Shown: positions 16,406 through 25,530 of the stretch, one piece after another
Layout of the letters: the number at the start of each line of letters is the position of its first letter
Numbering within the stretch: the stretch's first letter is position 1
From: Acidobacteriota bacterium
Lineage (GTDB): Bacteria > Acidobacteriota > Terriglobia > Terriglobales > Acidobacteriaceae
DNA: 64,000 bases
Direction: 5' to 3'
NCBI GenBank assembly: GCA_021793405.1
Contig: JAJYSV010000019.1
Location: 1 to 64,000 of the forward strand
Program-made: the position numbers and the translations under genes
The notes under the pieces: generated by a model
The model's input: only the letters and a program-made list of their open reading frames with translations
Database searches by the model: none
What the model was told of the DNA's origin: nothing

Positions 16406-18508
16406 TCACGGCGCATCTTGCGCTGTTTGTACTGCCTCCGTACGCTGCGTTTCTTTAGGATAATAGCCTCGGCTCGTCCGTACGATTAGCCTGCCATGAC
16501 CCGGCGCTTTTGCCTCGACCTGCACGGCCCTAAAACCTCCAAGACTGGCCGGCTTGGTCGAATGGTAGCCGATGGTGTACTGATTCCTTATATCGCGAGC
16601 TACCTCCTCGGCGATCTGATCCACATCCTGCAACGACTCCGGGAAATAGGCAATGCCGCCCGTATCCTGCGAAAGCGTCTCTAAATCTGCCCTCGCTTGC
16701 TGCGATTCCGCCTTGTCGTCCCCAAACAACAGTCCTATGGAATACACGACCGGGCCCCCCAGTCGTTGCACACGGCGGGCGGCCTGCTCCAGGCTCAATC
16801 TTGACGCATTATCGGCTCCATCCGTGATGATCAGCAACACCTGCTTCGGCTGCTTCCCCTGCTTGGCCAGTTCGTCCGCGGAAGCGACAACCGCATCGTA
16901 CAGCGCGGTCGTGTCGCGAGTATCGAAGTGCGAGAGACCCCGTTCCAACGCGCTGACGTTCGAGGTAAAGCCCTGATCGAGATAGGCCTTATCGGAAAAA
17001 TTAACGACGAATGCCTCGTCATCAGGATTGGAGGCCTTCACCAAATCCAAAGCGGCGGCATCCACCGCCGCGCGCTTATCACGCATGGAGCCAGAATTAT
17101 CGACGAGAATGCCCATGGATACAGGGAGATCCTGGAACTGAAACGAGTCAATCGTTTGCGGAACACCGTCCTCCCACACTTGAAAGTCGCTGCGGTTCAG
17201 ATTCCTGACCAGCCGTTTCTTTTCGTCTACAACTGTGCAGTTCAACACAACCTCATTCACATTTTCGCGCAGCGTGTAGACCCCACCCTTGCCCTTCTGA
17301 ATCTCGCCCGCCTGGCTTGTACTTGCAGTCGACGCCGCAGCCACCGGTGTTGTCGGCTCCACATCGGGCGAGAGAACAGGATCGCGGTCCACATCAAGAC
17401 TCGGCTGAACCTCCGGCTTCGTAGGATCGTAGGTGTTCAAGGCGCTTGTCTTTTGCGTCATTGCAACTGGACTAGGAGCTGTCGGTCGCTGTGCCCCGGC
17501 TGGAATCTGGTCCATCGGCAAATCCAAAGCAAACACAGAGACATTTCCCTGATCCGCGCGCAGCCAGATGCCACGGAAGGCCTCACGCAGTCCAGGGTGC
17601 AATGCCAGCAGCGCCGTCATCACGTCGATCACTTGCTTCCGCGAAGTCGCAGGATCACGTAACTGGGCTAGCTGCACAGAGTCGGGAACGTAATGGACCT
17701 CGAGGTCCAGTCCCCCAAGCGCCGTGGTGGGTTGAATCGCCGTGATCTCGAACGGAGAGCCCTGCACATCGAGTATCGTTGGCTTCATTCCAGGAAGATT
17801 ATCGGGTCGAATTGCGTCCGCTTCATGCTGGAGCTTCTGGAGATTGGGGCTAGCCAGGAATGGCACCGGGTCCAGCAGTCGTGCGGCCGCCTGATAGTAG
17901 AACCACGCGGCTAAATCCATCTTTCTCTGTGCGTATTCGCGCGCCCTCACCCAGTACCAGAGGCCATTGTGGCCTGCCTCCATCAGGGGACTGCTGAAAA
18001 ATCCGGCCAGCATCCAGTGATTCGCAGATGTTTCGGACAAGACCAGTGAAATCTGCTGCGGCTGCGGTACGCCGGTGGCGTGAAGAATCACTAAGGCATA
18101 CTTGGCAGGCGGCAGATTGGTAAAATTCAGAACCACGATCGGATTGCCACAATAGAAATCCGTCCGAGGGGCACCCGCAGGATCGCTCGATGCGTCCATC
18201 CAGTAGAGATTGGAAACCGTAATGGCCGCATGCTGTACGAGCGGCTTCAAACTCGCGGCAGAAGCAGCAATCCCGCCGAAATTCGCCGCCACCGCGGGAA
18301 TGGTGTTCGCCTGAAGCGCCTGCACGTCCCCACTCTGCACATCTCCAACTATGGCGTGCGCCGCGCTCGACAAAGCATCGCGCTGGGCCGCCGTAATTTG
18401 CGCTTCGGTCTTGCAGGAAGCGGCATTCGCATTCGGCAGTCGCAGCACTCCACCAACAATCAGCAAAAAAAGCAACACTCGTTGTCTGTACATGGATCTC
18501 AATTGCAT
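16406..18508 (-). CDS. VWFA-related acidobacterial protein
   Basis: 700 residues with a Sec signal (VLLFLLIVGGVLRLPNANA). The first ~400 residues have no recognised motif. Residues ~415-680 form a von Willebrand A domain of the type in TIGR03436 (VWFA-related acidobacterial domain): VLNCTVVDEKKRLVRNL, an EDGVPQ beta element, the MIDAS motif DNSGSM (~residue 469), a downstream Thr in TTALYDAV and an ITDGADNAS site. Together these would bind a divalent metal and a protein ligand outside the cytoplasm. Such proteins are abundant in this phylum and their partners are unknown. It is monocistronic, convergent with the TonB-like gene. Confidence 0.88.
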   Translation of the reverse strand: MQLRSMYRQRVLLFLLIVGGVLRLPNANAASCKTEAQITAAQRDALSSAAHAIVGDVQSGDVQALQANTIPAVAANFGGIAASAASLKPLVQHAAITVSNLYWMDASSDPAGAPRTDFYCGNPIVVLNFTNLPPAKYALVILHATGVPQPQQISLVLSETSANHWMLAGFFSSPLMEAGHNGLWYWVRAREYAQRKMDLAAWFYYQAAARLLDPVPFLASPNLQKLQHEADAIRPDNLPGMKPTILDVQGSPFEITAIQPTTALGGLDLEVHYVPDSVQLAQLRDPATSRKQVIDVMTALLALHPGLREAFRGIWLRADQGNVSVFALDLPMDQIPAGAQRPTAPSPVAMTQKTSALNTYDPTKPEVQPSLDVDRDPVLSPDVEPTTPVAAASTASTSQAGEIQKGKGGVYTLRENVNEVVLNCTVVDEKKRLVRNLNRSDFQVWEDGVPQTIDSFQFQDLPVSMGILVDNSGSMRDKRAAVDAAALDLVKASNPDDEAFVVNFSDKAYLDQGFTSNVSALERGLSHFDTRDTTALYDAVVASADELAKQGKQPKQVLLIITDGADNASRLSLEQAARRVQRLGGPVVYSIGLLFGDDKAESQQARADLETLSQDTGGIAYFPESLQDVDQIAEEVARDIRNQYTIGYHSTKPASLGGFRAVQVEAKAPGHGRLIVRTSRGYYPKETQRTEAVQTAQDAP

Positions 18509-18749
18509 GGCTCTTAAAGATCTTCCCCGGCAATCATCTCGCGAGCAGAACAGGGCCGCGGCTAATCTAATGTAGGATGCTGACTATCGCGCCCAGGCAC
18601 ACTGGAAGTGCGATTTTCTCATCTTTTTGCCGCAAGTGAAACGCACACTCCGTAGGGCATGCTGGATTATGGAATGGATCCTTCCGGCCAGGGAGGTCAG
18701 CGCGCCTAAGCAGGCGAGATCCATTGATTCTGTTCGCGTGGAGACGCCG

Positions 18750-18890
18750 CTACTGCGCCGGATACATCACTCTGCGGATCGTCGCCGCGGTCACGCCAAG
18801 CGTCGTTTTCAGCTCGGTCGCGCTCACCGTGCGCTGCCGGGCCAGTACTTCACAGATTCGTAAACGCCATTTCTCAGCGAGTATGTCATG
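18750..18890 (-). pseudogene. Relic of a DeoR-type HTH regulator
   Basis: The minus strand reads LAEKWRLRICEVLARQRTVS then ATELKTTLGVTAATIRR before a stop at 18750. This matches the N-terminal helix-turn-helix of DeoR regulators (…VSVxELAxxLGVSxxTIRRDL…). No start codon precedes it in frame and no effector domain follows, so it is either a remnant or a chance match. The rest of the 453-bp stretch 18509-18961 holds nothing I can support. Its place just downstream of the sugar-acid operon would fit a lost local regulator. Confidence 0.35.
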
Positions 18891-18961
18891 GCCCTTTCTA
18901 TATGTCGCACCGCGATGCTGGTCGCTCCGCTGTCGGGTAATATATCAGGAAATTATTTTCC

Positions 18962-20140
18962 TCAGTTTACGCATAATGCGGCGGCAATTTCTTCTCGAAT
19001 TCCGATACCTAGTCCGGCTGCAGAGTTCAACGTAAGGATCCCATTCTCCGCTTCCGGCAACCCAGTGAATATTTTCCAAAATAACTCGTTCCCGGTATCC
19101 GGTTCGACGTCAGGAAAATATTCCACCAGCGGGCAGACATGTGGGGCGCGACTGAAAATTACATGAGTATTGTGCGCCTCGTTTGAATGCGGAATGACAG
19201 GAAGCCCTGCGGACTCTGCCATAGCGCAGATTTTGATCGCTTCGGTGATACCGCCCACGCGGTTGGTATCGAACTGCAAAATGTCTACGGCGCGGCGGTC
19301 GATCAGATCCTTGAAGTCCCACTTACCATACGAATGCTCACCACAGCTCCAGCGCTGCCAGGGACAGCGCTGTTTCAGCTCTACATATCCTGCGACCTCA
19401 TGCGGCATCAGTGGCTCTTCGATCCATGACAGGTTAAAATCACGAAGCATTTTGGCCATTTCGATTGCATATCCGACGTTCCATCCCATGTAGGCATCGG
19501 CCGCTAGTTCGATGTCGTCGCCGACAACTCTTCGAACGGTTCGAATCAGGTCCACATTGCGCCGCATACCGGCAGGGCCGTCTTTCGGCCCAAATCCGAA
19601 TCGCTGCTTCATACGAACAAACCCAAGGTCCTTCCAACGCTTCGCCTCTTCGGTAAGTTGGTCAAGGTCCTCCATGGCATAGAGTCGACTCACATAACAA
19701 GGGACATGAGTCTGAGTACGTCCTCCTATCAGGTCATAGACGGGTTTGCCTTCCGCTTTTCCGTGCAGATCCCAGCACGCAATATCCAATGCGGAAATGC
19801 CGGTCAATGCGGAACCGGAGCGGCCAAACCGAATCGTGGTTCGATACATCCTCTGCCATAGATATTCATGTCGTCTGGGATCTTCACCCTTGATGAGATC
19901 CGAGTAATAATCGTCGATTATGGATTTGGCCGCCCCGTGGAATGCCCCCGCAGTACCGACACCGACCAAACCATCGTCGGTCTCAACCTCGACTAGCGTG
20001 CACATCACCGTACCGAACCAGCCACTTTGACGCGTTTCGAAATCTTCGAACTGCGACGTGTTCGTAACCAGGTTCCGCTTGAGTGTGACTGGGGCGCGAG
20101 AAAATCCTATGTTTCGTGTTCTGATTTTTTCAATTCGCAT
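18962..20140 (-). CDS. Enolase-superfamily dehydratase, L-rhamnonate dehydratase-like
   Basis: 392 residues, the usual length for mandelate-racemase-type enzymes. Metal ligands are readable: Asp in ELAADAYMGW, Glu in SWIEEPL and Glu in SCGEHSYG. The general-base area is QFDTNRVGG…PHSNEAHN with a catalytic-type His. There is no KxK on the second strand (RMKQRFGFGPKDG), and the local pattern GPKDGPAGMRRN parallels E. coli RhmD. It should dehydrate a sugar acid, most likely L-rhamnonate, to a 2-keto-3-deoxy acid. A GH78 gene and an aldolase on the same strand support this; related acids (L-fuconate, L-mannonate) remain possible. ATG 20140 has a GGAG site. Confidence 0.78.
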   Translation of the reverse strand: MRIEKIRTRNIGFSRAPVTLKRNLVTNTSQFEDFETRQSGWFGTVMCTLVEVETDDGLVGVGTAGAFHGAAKSIIDDYYSDLIKGEDPRRHEYLWQRMYRTTIRFGRSGSALTGISALDIACWDLHGKAEGKPVYDLIGGRTQTHVPCYVSRLYAMEDLDQLTEEAKRWKDLGFVRMKQRFGFGPKDGPAGMRRNVDLIRTVRRVVGDDIELAADAYMGWNVGYAIEMAKMLRDFNLSWIEEPLMPHEVAGYVELKQRCPWQRWSCGEHSYGKWDFKDLIDRRAVDILQFDTNRVGGITEAIKICAMAESAGLPVIPHSNEAHNTHVIFSRAPHVCPLVEYFPDVEPDTGNELFWKIFTGLPEAENGILTLNSAAGLGIGIREEIAAALCVN

Positions 20141-20287
20141 CGTATCTCCACAAAAACTTCACTAACGTAAGTGTACCGATCATCTTCCCAACAAACTATC
20201 GCTGCGATAGAGGCCCCTCATTGTCGCGAAAGTGTGTGTGGCTTGGTGTGGGTGGAAAATGACAATACGTGTCGTGCACAGGGTAGG

Positions 20288-21139
20288 TCATAGATTTTCG
20301 AGGTACTCATCAAGCTGGTTGATCTGCTCGCGATATAACGATACGCGAGGCCTACGGCAATAACCGCTGCGGATGATACCTTGCTTCACCAGCAATCGTT
20401 TCTCTGCAGCAATTAAAAATTCGACGGACTGCATCATATATTGCAGTAACGGAAGCAGCTTGTGGTGTTCCCGCCGTCCCTCTGCCGGGTTTTCTTGCAG
20501 CAAACGCCACACTTTCACGAACGACCGCACGAGTGATGCAGTGGGCATACATCCCGAGCAACCCGCCGAGACTGCATCTGGCAGATCCAAGCCCATATAG
20601 CCGACCAGTGTAGTGATTCCCACAGGTAAAGACAGAAGCGCGGGAATGGAAGGCGACGCATCGACTTTGATAATGGAGACTGGCAAGCGGAGCAACACGT
20701 CCGCCGGGATGGCAGTCTGTACAGGCGCGTATTGCAGGATGACAGGAATGTGAACCGCTGCCACGATGGCCTCGACATGGAAAAGAATCGAGTCCAGTGG
20801 AGGACTCAGAAAAAAAGGCGGCAGAACCATCACCGCATCAGCGCCGGCCTGCTCTGCCTCCATAGCTTGGCCCACAGCGATCTCGGTGGAGTGGTGGGTA
20901 ACGGAGATCAGCACGGGTACTCTATTCCGCGTTGTCTCGATCAGTACCGAAGTGAGAATGCGTCGTTCATCATCCGTGAGTTTGTAGTATTCGCTTGCAA
21001 GGCCGAACATGGCAACCGCATGGGCGCCGTTCGTTATCGCTGATTCGATGATTGCGGCGAAACCATTCGCATCCACTTCCCCCTCGCTGGTAAAAGGAGT
21101 GGCGAGAATCGGGATGATACCAGCAATCTTGGCAATCAC
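20288..21139 (-). CDS. DHDPS/NAL-family aldolase, probable 2-keto-3-deoxy-sugar-acid aldolase
   Basis: 283 residues, the normal length for this TIM-barrel family. The N-terminus GIIPILATPFTSEGEVDANG is diagnostic. The Schiff-base Lys lies in VSIIKVDASP and the catalytic Tyr in VILQYAPVQ. The pyruvate-binding loop is MFGLASEYYKLTDDER in place of GTTGE, typical of ketodeoxy acid aldolases, not lysine biosynthesis. Together with the neighbouring dehydratase it would cleave a 2-keto-3-deoxy acid to pyruvate plus an aldehyde (lactaldehyde if the sugar is rhamnose). It begins at a GTG that overlaps the upstream stop (GTGA), so translation is probably coupled to the MBL-fold gene. Confidence 0.8.
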   Translation of the reverse strand: MIAKIAGIIPILATPFTSEGEVDANGFAAIIESAITNGAHAVAMFGLASEYYKLTDDERRILTSVLIETTRNRVPVLISVTHHSTEIAVGQAMEAEQAGADAVMVLPPFFLSPPLDSILFHVEAIVAAVHIPVILQYAPVQTAIPADVLLRLPVSIIKVDASPSIPALLSLPVGITTLVGYMGLDLPDAVSAGCSGCMPTASLVRSFVKVWRLLQENPAEGRREHHKLLPLLQYMMQSVEFLIAAEKRLLVKQGIIRSGYCRRPRVSLYREQINQLDEYLENL

Positions 21140-21909
21140 GCGACAATCCCATCGGGGTATTTCTCCAGGACCTGTGGATCGTAGAGTGGAATAAAGTGCT
21201 GGATGTCTCGAAGAATGCGTTTATATGCGATGGCACCTTCGGCCAGGCTTTCCCCAATTCCCAGCGGGTGCCCCTGCAGGTTCCCATATTTGAACGCACA
21301 ATCACTGACACCCACCGTCCCTTTTTTTGTGTGGATTGTAAAGAGCATGGAGCTACGATGATGGGTACCTACCCACGCAGCTTGGATGCCGGGGCAAACT
21401 TCATCCTCATCCGCAAGCAGAACAAGACGGTCGCTCGCCTGAAATAATAGATATTTGAGCACATCGTCGGCAATACAATATCTACGTGGTACATGGAGCC
21501 AGGATGGCCTTGCTAATATATCCTCGATCCAACCGCGGCGTGACATGCATATCCTCGCATTGGTAAATAGCGGAATGTTCGCGGTGGCATATATTTGTAA
21601 GGGTGTTAGTAGAACATGTGTTATCTGGTGCGGTTCCACTCCAACGTGCCGCAACGCCTCTACAGGTGTTTCGGTTTCTTTGCGTAAGAGTTCACATCGC
21701 GGCCCCGCAAACTCTTTCCAGCGCGCATTCAGATCTTGTAGGTCATACGGTAGGCCAGTATTGACGATCGCCTTAACATCGCCTCCCTGAATGAGGACCA
21801 TATAGAAGTGTAAAGTCTCCCATTCGCCCCACCCAGTCATCCAGTAAACCTCGGGGCGCGGAACATCAGCTTGCCCCATCTTCAATACCTGAACAGTATA
21901 TGGATACAT
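21136..21909 (-). CDS. Metallo-beta-lactamase-fold protein lacking the HxHxDH motif
   Basis: 257 residues. Overall it follows the N-acyl-homoserine-lactonase-like branch: a short N-terminal strand, AIVNTGLP, ITHVLLTPLQIYATANIPLF, then LVLLADEDEVCPGIQAAWVGTHH and GTVGVSDCAFKYGNL. In active members the central part reads LTHLHxDHxGG; here those positions are Pro103, Gln105, Tyr107 and Ala108, so all motif ligands are gone. It is therefore probably not a di-zinc hydrolase. It might bind or sense a lactone or sugar acid, or use another chemistry. It sits inside the sugar-acid operon, downstream of GH78 and coupled to the aldolase. Start ATG 21909 has GAGG upstream. Confidence 0.75.
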   Translation of the reverse strand: MYPYTVQVLKMGQADVPRPEVYWMTGWGEWETLHFYMVLIQGGDVKAIVNTGLPYDLQDLNARWKEFAGPRCELLRKETETPVEALRHVGVEPHQITHVLLTPLQIYATANIPLFTNARICMSRRGWIEDILARPSWLHVPRRYCIADDVLKYLLFQASDRLVLLADEDEVCPGIQAAWVGTHHRSSMLFTIHTKKGTVGVSDCAFKYGNLQGHPLGIGESLAEGAIAYKRILRDIQHFIPLYDPQVLEKYPDGIVA

Positions 21910-22038
21910 GGATCAGTTCCTCGGACTATTTCCGGCGACACTCTGCTGAGAGTAAGACAATGTCGATGAAGGAAAAGAATCCTCGTAAGATCTCCAGGGG
22001 CATCGCTGCAACGGTTTTATCCAACTAAAAGAGGAGTG

Positions 22039-25000
22039 CTATATCGACGAAGTGAAAGAATAGCTTCCAGAGCCTACCTTATATACTGCTGCTCCGTTTT
22101 CCATCCGCGAGAACCGCACTCCATTCGAATGTATGACATCATGTCCGCCTTCCCTGACTAGCTTCCTCTCCTTCGCAGGCACGTAGACAGTCGCCGTGGT
22201 ATTTACAGGGATGGAAACATTTAATGTGAACCAACTGTTACTACGTTCCCATGCGACCGCGATCTTTCCATGCGGAGAATCATGCGACGCGCGCACAAAT
22301 CGTAGATCGCCAGCGACAGCTGGTTGAATGATAATATGCTTGAATCCAGGATCATTAGGATCCGCTCTCATTCCGGCCAGATTCTCGTAGAACCAGATCA
22401 CCAAATCCCCGACCAGCATCAGGTGGTTCCTGGAATTCATGGCGGGATCCGCGGTATCTCCGTTCCATAGCTCCCAAATTGTGGTTGCACCTCTTCCAAT
22501 CATGTAGCCCCAACTCGGATATGTCTTTTGCGTCGCAATTTGGTATGCGAGATCAGCGTAGCCATTGCGGCTGAGCGTGCGCATGATCCATTGGGTTCCA
22601 ATCAGTCCGGTACCGATATGGGAGTCGGTTTTTAACCTGATGTTTTGTGCGAGCGCAGTTGCCACAGCGGTCCTGTGTGCTTCTGGCACCATGTTAAACG
22701 CAAGCGGAAGAATGCTCGAGGTTTGAGAACCATTTGCGTAGGTATCGGTATCCGGATGAAAGTACTTCGCATTGAAAGCTGAGTTCATGCGCGCGGACAA
22801 AGTATCGAATTCTCTCTGGTCATCGGATCGGTCAGCCAGGGATGCAAATCGTGACATAAGTCGTAATAGGTAGTAGAAGTACGCCGTTCCAAGAACCTCA
22901 GGATTCGTCTGACGTGCGGGATCCTTGCTGTGGATCAACGTGAGAGATTCCGGCGGCACGCACCAGTCTCCATAGGTATCGCGCGGCATCAGATCGTCCT
23001 TGACCTGCGCGGTCATATAATCCATCCAACGTTTCATGGCAGGATAATGATCCTGGATGATCCTGCGGTCTCCATATTGTTCGTGCATGGCCGCGGCAAC
23101 GATAATGAATGTCGCCGGCCATGTCACATCATCGCTATAAAATTTCCAATATCCAGGGGCGACATCATCCAAAGCCCCTTGGGCTGTCATGGAGTCCTCA
23201 ATATCCGCAATCCACTTTGTGTAAAAGGAGCTCACATCGAACATAAATGTTTCGCCCTTGCTTTCAGAGGAACGATCGCCAAGCCACCCTTGCCGCTCAT
23301 CCCGCTGTGGACAGTCGCTGGGGATGCTACGGTAGTTTCCCTTGACTCCCCATAGGACATTCTTATAGATGTGGTTCAGCAGATCGTTAGAAGTCACGAA
23401 ATCCGCGTGCTGGTCAAGCGCGTCGTGGACTACCTGTCCTAGGATCGTGGAGAGTGTAGGCGTGCCGGGGAACCCTGTGAGCTCAACATAGCGAAACCCG
23501 TGATATGTGAATCGGGGCTGATACGACTCGGCACCTGAGCCGCGGAGCACATATATATCTGTTGCTCGAGCACTGCGGAGGTTGTCCGTATACAGCATTC
23601 CGTCGTCGCGCAGCGTCTCGGCATGTCGCAACCGGATGCGTGTTCCTCTAGGTCCCGCGACGTGCACGCGGCACCAGCCAACCATATTTTGCCCCATATC
23701 GAAAACATAGACTCCCGGTCGCGGCTGGCTGATCTTCACGGGTTTCATCTCTTGAACTACTCGTATTGGCCCATTCATCTGCGCCGAGAGCCGTCCGGTG
23801 GGAGCATCCACCAACTCCGCGGCTTGCCAGGCGACATCCGAATAAGCTACCTGGTTCCACCCATCCAGTTCCATCCGTGCATCGTATTCTTCGCCATCGT
23901 ATTCGTTGTTGAGTCGAATGGGCCCGTCCGATGTTATCTTCCATGTTTCATCGCTAACGATTGTCTGTATCCTGCCATCCTGGAATTCAATCTCAACTTG
24001 CAGGATCAACTTCGGATATCCGAAGGTTTGCGTATGTGGAATGTAGTTTCTCAATGAGAAATACCGTCCATTTCCTAAAAATACGCCGACTGCATTGGGA
24101 CCTGTTTTCAGAAATTCCGAAACGTCATGCGTTCGATAATAGACTCGCTTATCGTAATCGCTTAGGTTAGGCGCGAGAACTTCGTCGCTGATTCGTCGCC
24201 CGTTAATATATAGCTCGTACACGCCTACTCCGCTGATGTAGGCTGTAGCGCGACGAACTTGCCCGCTCAATTTAAATTCCTTGCGCAGCAAGCGTGCCGG
24301 AAGTCTGGTTCGTACCGGAGGCAAAGCAACTGGGACCGGTAGATCGACGACATGAGCGGTTGACCATCCAGCATCATTCAAGCCTTGCTCAGGAACTTCG
24401 GTTGCCTCCCTATCGGAAACCTTCCAATTCTCGCCGGTGCGAACATGGAGTATTGTTCCGTCGGCGAGATCCAGGGTAAGGCCGCCGATGATGTGCGGAG
24501 GGGGTTGGGAGGAACCAGGTTCGATGGCGACAGTCACAAAGTTGTCCCCGACACGCAATGTCGATGTGATATCAGCCGCCACCAGTTGGGGCATCGAGCG
24601 GCCTGCCGCGGACGATATCTTAGTACCATTGACGAAGACTGTGATTGCATTCGAACCGGTGATCATCATGATCCCGGAACTGACTGGATTGTCTGCCGGT
24701 ACATTGAAAATGCCTTGGAAGGAGCGGGTTCCGTTCCCAGGATCGCTGGACGAAATCCAGTGCGCGCCTTCGATTTCCTCGGCTATGCCAGCACCGCCAT
24801 CGAGACCTATCCATTTCGCCTGCCAATCCTTGGGATCAAGTAAACCCATAGACCAGGCAGCCGGCTGACTCCACGCAGAGCTTTGTCCAGCCTGATCCCA
24901 TACTTTGACTTTCCACCAGGCGCGCATTCGAGAGGCTAAGGGTTTTCCAGCGTACTCAATCTGAATGGAAGTCCCGGAAAGGACCTTTCCGGAGTCCCAC

Positions 25001-25290
25001 AAATCGCCTCGACCGCTTTCCAATCCTTCAATGCTGCTGGCTACAAGGATGTGATACGCACTCTGTCGAAGATTGCGCTGGCCTACAGCGGTACTCTCCA
25101 GTATCCAGCTAAGCCTCGGTCTGGTTACATCGATCCCGAACGGATCGGTCCGATATTCACAGCGAAGGCGGGTCGTCCGCAGGTTCGTCGATCCCGGCGG
25201 CATCGCCGGATGTACCGACTGACTCAAGAGCGTAGCATCGCTCGCGAGCCCGGCAATAATCATGAGTTGGATTGCTTCTCGCCGATTCAT
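22039..25290 (-). CDS. Alpha-L-rhamnosidase, GH78
   Basis: About 1,083 residues with an exported N-terminus (MNRREAIQLMIIAGLASDA). The order is: N-terminal Ig-like beta domains (LRCEYRTDPFGIDVTRPRLSW is the family opening), two jelly-roll domains (VRRATAYISGVGVYELYING), then the (alpha/alpha)6 catalytic barrel. The barrel shows SDCPQRDERQGWLGDRS near residues 655-675, the region holding the general acid. A C-terminal beta-sandwich ends the protein. It would release terminal alpha-L-rhamnose in the periplasm or outside the cell. An upstream in-frame extension to 25416 is ignored because ATG 25288-25290 has CAGGAGA at ideal spacing. It lies between the TonB receptor gene and the sugar-acid genes, all on the minus strand. 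Confidence 0.9.
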   Translation of the reverse strand: MNRREAIQLMIIAGLASDATLLSQSVHPAMPPGSTNLRTTRLRCEYRTDPFGIDVTRPRLSWILESTAVGQRNLRQSAYHILVASSIEGLESGRGDLWDSGKVLSGTSIQIEYAGKPLASRMRAWWKVKVWDQAGQSSAWSQPAAWSMGLLDPKDWQAKWIGLDGGAGIAEEIEGAHWISSSDPGNGTRSFQGIFNVPADNPVSSGIMMITGSNAITVFVNGTKISSAAGRSMPQLVAADITSTLRVGDNFVTVAIEPGSSQPPPHIIGGLTLDLADGTILHVRTGENWKVSDREATEVPEQGLNDAGWSTAHVVDLPVPVALPPVRTRLPARLLRKEFKLSGQVRRATAYISGVGVYELYINGRRISDEVLAPNLSDYDKRVYYRTHDVSEFLKTGPNAVGVFLGNGRYFSLRNYIPHTQTFGYPKLILQVEIEFQDGRIQTIVSDETWKITSDGPIRLNNEYDGEEYDARMELDGWNQVAYSDVAWQAAELVDAPTGRLSAQMNGPIRVVQEMKPVKISQPRPGVYVFDMGQNMVGWCRVHVAGPRGTRIRLRHAETLRDDGMLYTDNLRSARATDIYVLRGSGAESYQPRFTYHGFRYVELTGFPGTPTLSTILGQVVHDALDQHADFVTSNDLLNHIYKNVLWGVKGNYRSIPSDCPQRDERQGWLGDRSSESKGETFMFDVSSFYTKWIADIEDSMTAQGALDDVAPGYWKFYSDDVTWPATFIIVAAAMHEQYGDRRIIQDHYPAMKRWMDYMTAQVKDDLMPRDTYGDWCVPPESLTLIHSKDPARQTNPEVLGTAYFYYLLRLMSRFASLADRSDDQREFDTLSARMNSAFNAKYFHPDTDTYANGSQTSSILPLAFNMVPEAHRTAVATALAQNIRLKTDSHIGTGLIGTQWIMRTLSRNGYADLAYQIATQKTYPSWGYMIGRGATTIWELWNGDTADPAMNSRNHLMLVGDLVIWFYENLAGMRADPNDPGFKHIIIQPAVAGDLRFVRASHDSPHGKIAVAWERSNSWFTLNVSIPVNTTATVYVPAKERKLVREGGHDVIHSNGVRFSRMENGAAVYKVGSGSYSFTSSI

Positions 25291-25530
25291 AGCTTCTCCT
25301 GTGATTGTAGAACACTCAGTATTTCTCTTAGTTATACTGGAGTTCTCATAGTACCAATCTTCACAGCCGTGGGTTTGGTTCCGAAGCGACCCAAAGCTAT
25401 TAGGCGAAGACTGCAAACCCGAGATATTTTACGGCCTAGCCACTGCGGTGGAAGCCCGCCGTGGAATAACGGTGGACCTTCACCGGCTTCCATGCCTCCA
25501 AGAGGTTCAGTTATGCTGCGCGAGGAATGA

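Noticed and set aside
16928-17662. Plus-strand open frame (244 codons) opposite the VWA gene
   Set aside because: Composition typical of antisense shadow; VWA domain on the minus strand is certain.
21136-21909. Calling the MBL-fold protein a working N-acyl homoserine lactonase
   Set aside because: All residues of the metal motif are substituted, so quorum-quenching activity is not supported.
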